Source: Terrisporobacter petrolearius
Lineage (GTDB): Bacteria; Bacillota; Clostridia; Peptostreptococcales; Peptostreptococcaceae
Reading direction: 5' to 3' (one strand)
Assembly: GCF_032598785.1 (NCBI RefSeq)
Contig: NZ_CP102984.1
DNA: 64,000 nt
The position numbers and the translations under genes are program-made. Below are positions 61,894 to 64,000 of this stretch, in pieces. The number at the start of each line of letters is the position of its first letter. Position 1 is the stretch's first letter. Below the pieces are notes generated by a model. That model ran no database searches. It saw nothing but the letters and a program-made list of their open reading frames with translations, and had not been told where the DNA came from.

Positions 61894-61949
61894 TTAATAT
61901 CTTATTAATCGTTTCATTTATAAAGTAACCTTATTTAAGTTTATTTTAT

Positions 61950-63329
61950 TTATTTCCCAATACAGAAGTTTGCAAATATAGTATCTAGTAAATCTTCCTG
62001 TACAGTATCTCCATTTATATACCCTAAATAATCCCATATATTCTTAAAGTCAACTTCTATGAAATCATAAGGTAGTCTTTGATCTATTCCATCTATAGCA
62101 TCATTTATAGCATTATATGCTTTTAGTAAGGCATCCTTGTGTCTAGAATTTGTAACAACTACACTTGAGTTATTTTTTATATCTCCTTTAAATACCATCG
62201 ATTCTATTTTATTATGAACCTGTTCAATACCTTCATTCTTTAATGCTGATATTTTTATTATACTATCTTTGTCAACATATTTAGCTATTTCTTCCTCTGA
62301 TACAACTTGATTAAGATCATTTTTGTTTAACAAAACAATAGTCTTTTTATCCACTGCTTGTTCTAATATGTCTTTATCTTCTTGTGACAGTTCTTTTGAA
62401 CCATCTATTACGATTATTACTAAGTCTGCTGAGTTAAATGATTCTCTAGATTTTTCTACACCTATTTTTTCAACTATATCTTCTGTTTCTCTTATGCCTG
62501 CTGTATCAACAATTTTTAAAGGAATTCCCTTTATATTAACGAACTCTTCTATTACATCTCTTGTTGTTCCAGCAATTTCAGTAACTATGGCTCTGTTCTC
62601 TCCTAAAATATAGTTTAGTAACGATGATTTTCCTACATTTGGTTTACCAACTATAACTGTTTTTAGGCCGTCTCTTAAAACTTTTCCGCTTTCAGCTGAG
62701 TCATACAATGATTTTATTTCACTTCTTAATCCTTGCGCACTCTCAATAAGCATTGCATAAGTTATTTCCTCAACATCTTCTTCACTAAAATCTATTGAAA
62801 CTGTTAAATGTGCTAAAATTTCTGTTACCTTAAACCTTAACTCTTTTATTTTATTAGCTAAGGCACCACTTAAATGACTTTGAGCTACCTCTTGAGCCTT
62901 ATCTGTTTTTGCTTTAATTACATCAATTACAGCTTCTGCTTGAGATAAATCTATTCTTCCATTCAAAAATGCTCTTTTTGTAAATTCACCTTCATCAGCA
63001 AGTCTTACGTCTTTACTTAATATTAGTTCTAATATTTTTTTTACTGAAATAAATCCACCGTGACAATTTATTTCTATTACATCTTCTGCTGTATAAGAAT
63101 TAGGTCCTTTCATAAAAGCAAGTAACACTTCATCTATTTTTTTATCACCATCAAATATATGGCCATATATTAGAGTACGAGTTTTATAATCTGTTATATT
63201 TTTCCCTGAAACAGATTTAAATATCTCCTCAGCTACTGGAAGTGATCTACTTCCACTAATTCTTATTATGCCTATTCCACCTTCTCCTGGCGCTGTTGCA
63301 ATTGCTGCTATAGTATCATCTATAAACAT
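61950..63329 (-). CDS. mnmE: tRNA modification GTPase MnmE
   Basis: A 459-residue MnmE (TrmE). The N-terminal formyl-THF-binding domain starts DTIAAIATAPGEGGIGIIRISG. The G domain has GKPNVGKSSLLN near residue 227, GTTRDVIEE near 253, DTAG near 276 and NKND near 336. The essential C-terminal FCIGK is intact. It works with MnmG on tRNA U34. It is followed by the jag gene upstream on the same strand, the classic origin order. Confidence 0.97.
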   Translation of the reverse strand: MFIDDTIAAIATAPGEGGIGIIRISGSRSLPVAEEIFKSVSGKNITDYKTRTLIYGHIFDGDKKIDEVLLAFMKGPNSYTAEDVIEINCHGGFISVKKILELILSKDVRLADEGEFTKRAFLNGRIDLSQAEAVIDVIKAKTDKAQEVAQSHLSGALANKIKELRFKVTEILAHLTVSIDFSEEDVEEITYAMLIESAQGLRSEIKSLYDSAESGKVLRDGLKTVIVGKPNVGKSSLLNYILGENRAIVTEIAGTTRDVIEEFVNIKGIPLKIVDTAGIRETEDIVEKIGVEKSRESFNSADLVIIVIDGSKELSQEDKDILEQAVDKKTIVLLNKNDLNQVVSEEEIAKYVDKDSIIKISALKNEGIEQVHNKIESMVFKGDIKNNSSVVVTNSRHKDALLKAYNAINDAIDGIDQRLPYDFIEVDFKNIWDYLGYINGDTVQEDLLDTIFANFCIGK

Positions 63330-63424
63330 GATATCACCTCTATATTTAATCTATTTTAAATTCTTAACTATTATTTAAAATTATAACCTTAATTTTATCA
63401 TTATATTAAATAAATTACAAAAAT

Positions 63425-63452
63425 TAAACCCCCTAAATAGTTAGGAGGTTTG
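63425..63452 (-). terminator. Terminator of jag
   Basis: AAACCTCCTAA pairs with TTTAGGGGGTTT (one mismatch), followed by AATTTTTG on the minus strand. Confidence 0.75.
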
Positions 63453-63456
63453 AATT

Positions 63457-64000
63457 TTATCTTTTATATTCAATCACTAGTCTTCTATATGGATCTGTTC
63501 CTTCACTATAAGTAATTACATACTTATCGTTTTGTAAAGCTGAATGAACTATTCTTCTTTCATAAGGATTCATATAGTCCAGTTTTTTAGTTCTTCTAGT
63601 TTTTGCTACTTCACGAGCAACTTTTCTAGCATATCTAACTAATGATTCTTCTCTTTTATTTCTATAATTTTCTATATCAACTAATACTCTCATACGAGAA
63701 TCTTTATTGATTTTATTTAAAGCTAGTCCAGTTAAAAATTGTACTGCATCAAGAGTTTCTCCTCTTCTTCCAATTAAACAAGTAGCTTCCTTTCCTTCAA
63801 TGCTAATTTTAATTAAGTTCTCCTCTTGAGTGGCATTAACTTTAGCATTTATCTTAGATTTTAATAGAATACTTTCTATAAATTCCTTAGCAATTTCTAT
63901 TTCTTCTTTTTTTATTACTTTCACTTCATATATTCCATCTTTAGCCCCTAGGAATCCTAGAAACCCCTTAGAAGGATTTTGAATAACATTTACTTCAATG
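63457..64000 (-). CDS. jag: Jag/KhpB RNA-binding protein (cut by window edge)
   Basis: At least 181 codons are in the window and the frame stays open to the edge. The visible part starts inside the Jag N-terminal domain (IEVNVIQNPSKGFLGFLGAK), then a KH domain (LIGRRGETLDAVQFL) and a C-terminal R3H domain (MNPYERRIVHSALQ, ending YRRLVIEYKR). A GTG at 63924 would give a 155-residue protein but would discard the clearly coding Jag_N sequence, so it is not the true start. Jag (KhpB) acts with KhpA in RNA binding and cell elongation. yidC, rnpA, rpmH and dnaA normally follow beyond the edge. Confidence 0.95.
   Translation of the reverse strand, partial: IEVNVIQNPSKGFLGFLGAKDGIYEVKVIKKEEIEIAKEFIESILLKSKINAKVNATQEENLIKISIEGKEATCLIGRRGETLDAVQFLTGLALNKINKDSRMRVLVDIENYRNKREESLVRYARKVAREVAKTRRTKKLDYMNPYERRIVHSALQNDKYVITYSEGTDPYRRLVIEYKR

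Overview
The window is a low-GC Firmicute chromosome segment. Gene content and order suggest the Peptostreptococcaceae (Clostridioides, Romboutsia, Paraclostridium and relatives). The evidence is clostridial-type ribosome binding sites, the sporulation protease yabG next to veg, the PyrR-attenuated pyr genes, luxS joined to a split methionine synthase, an RstA-like regulator beside the par genes, and the run jag-mnmE-mnmG-rsmG-noc-parA-parB that normally lies beside dnaA and oriC. The genus is an inference. The right end is the origin-proximal side; dnaA itself should lie a few kb beyond base 64000.

Layout. 1-7 kb: veg and yabG, a DUF1638 protein, an NlpC/P60 hydrolase with WalR-like boxes upstream, small unknown genes, a frameshifted IS110 transposase, and an rRNA methyltransferase/pseudouridine synthase pair. 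7-14.7 kb: an exported-type DUF4163/DUF3298 protein, a complete IS256-family element (26-bp imperfect inverted repeats, 8-bp target duplication) inserted inside a shared transcription terminator, then carB, carA and pyrF behind a PyrR attenuator with two PyrR boxes. 14.7-25.5 kb: nitroreductase, M29 aminopeptidase, the luxS / MetH-reactivation / metH operon, an epimerase-like protein, and an FAD oxidoreductase pair whose first gene (glpA-like) carries a one-base frameshift. 25.7-32.3 kb: a carbohydrate operon on the minus strand (BglG-type regulator, ascorbate-family PTS IIA, IIB and IIC, split transketolase, transaldolase-like enzyme). 32.5-39 kb: accessory genes, with a Crp-family regulator divergent from two YdcZ-type transporters, a glycosylase-like protein, decayed remnants of a FetAB-type ABC exporter, a PadR regulator and a heme oxygenase, ttcA, an acetate-permease-family protein, and an orphan protein that looks like a class III nucleotidyl cyclase. 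39-64 kb: origin-proximal housekeeping genes (rlmH, walJ, DnaD and DnaI-like loader genes, purA, dnaB helicase, rplI, gdpP, yybS, rpsR-ssb-rpsF, aminotransferase, DUF951, RstA-like regulator, parB, parA, noc, rsmG, mnmG, mnmE, jag).

The most notable non-coding signals concern chromosome replication and segregation. Seven DnaA-box-like 9-mers lie within 151 bp just downstream of dnaB. There are two parS-like sites (44449 and 61878), and a 13-of-14 match to the Noc binding site lies inside yybS, close to a noc gene whose DNA-contact residues are of Noc rather than ParB type. No tRNA or rRNA gene and no CRISPR array was seen.
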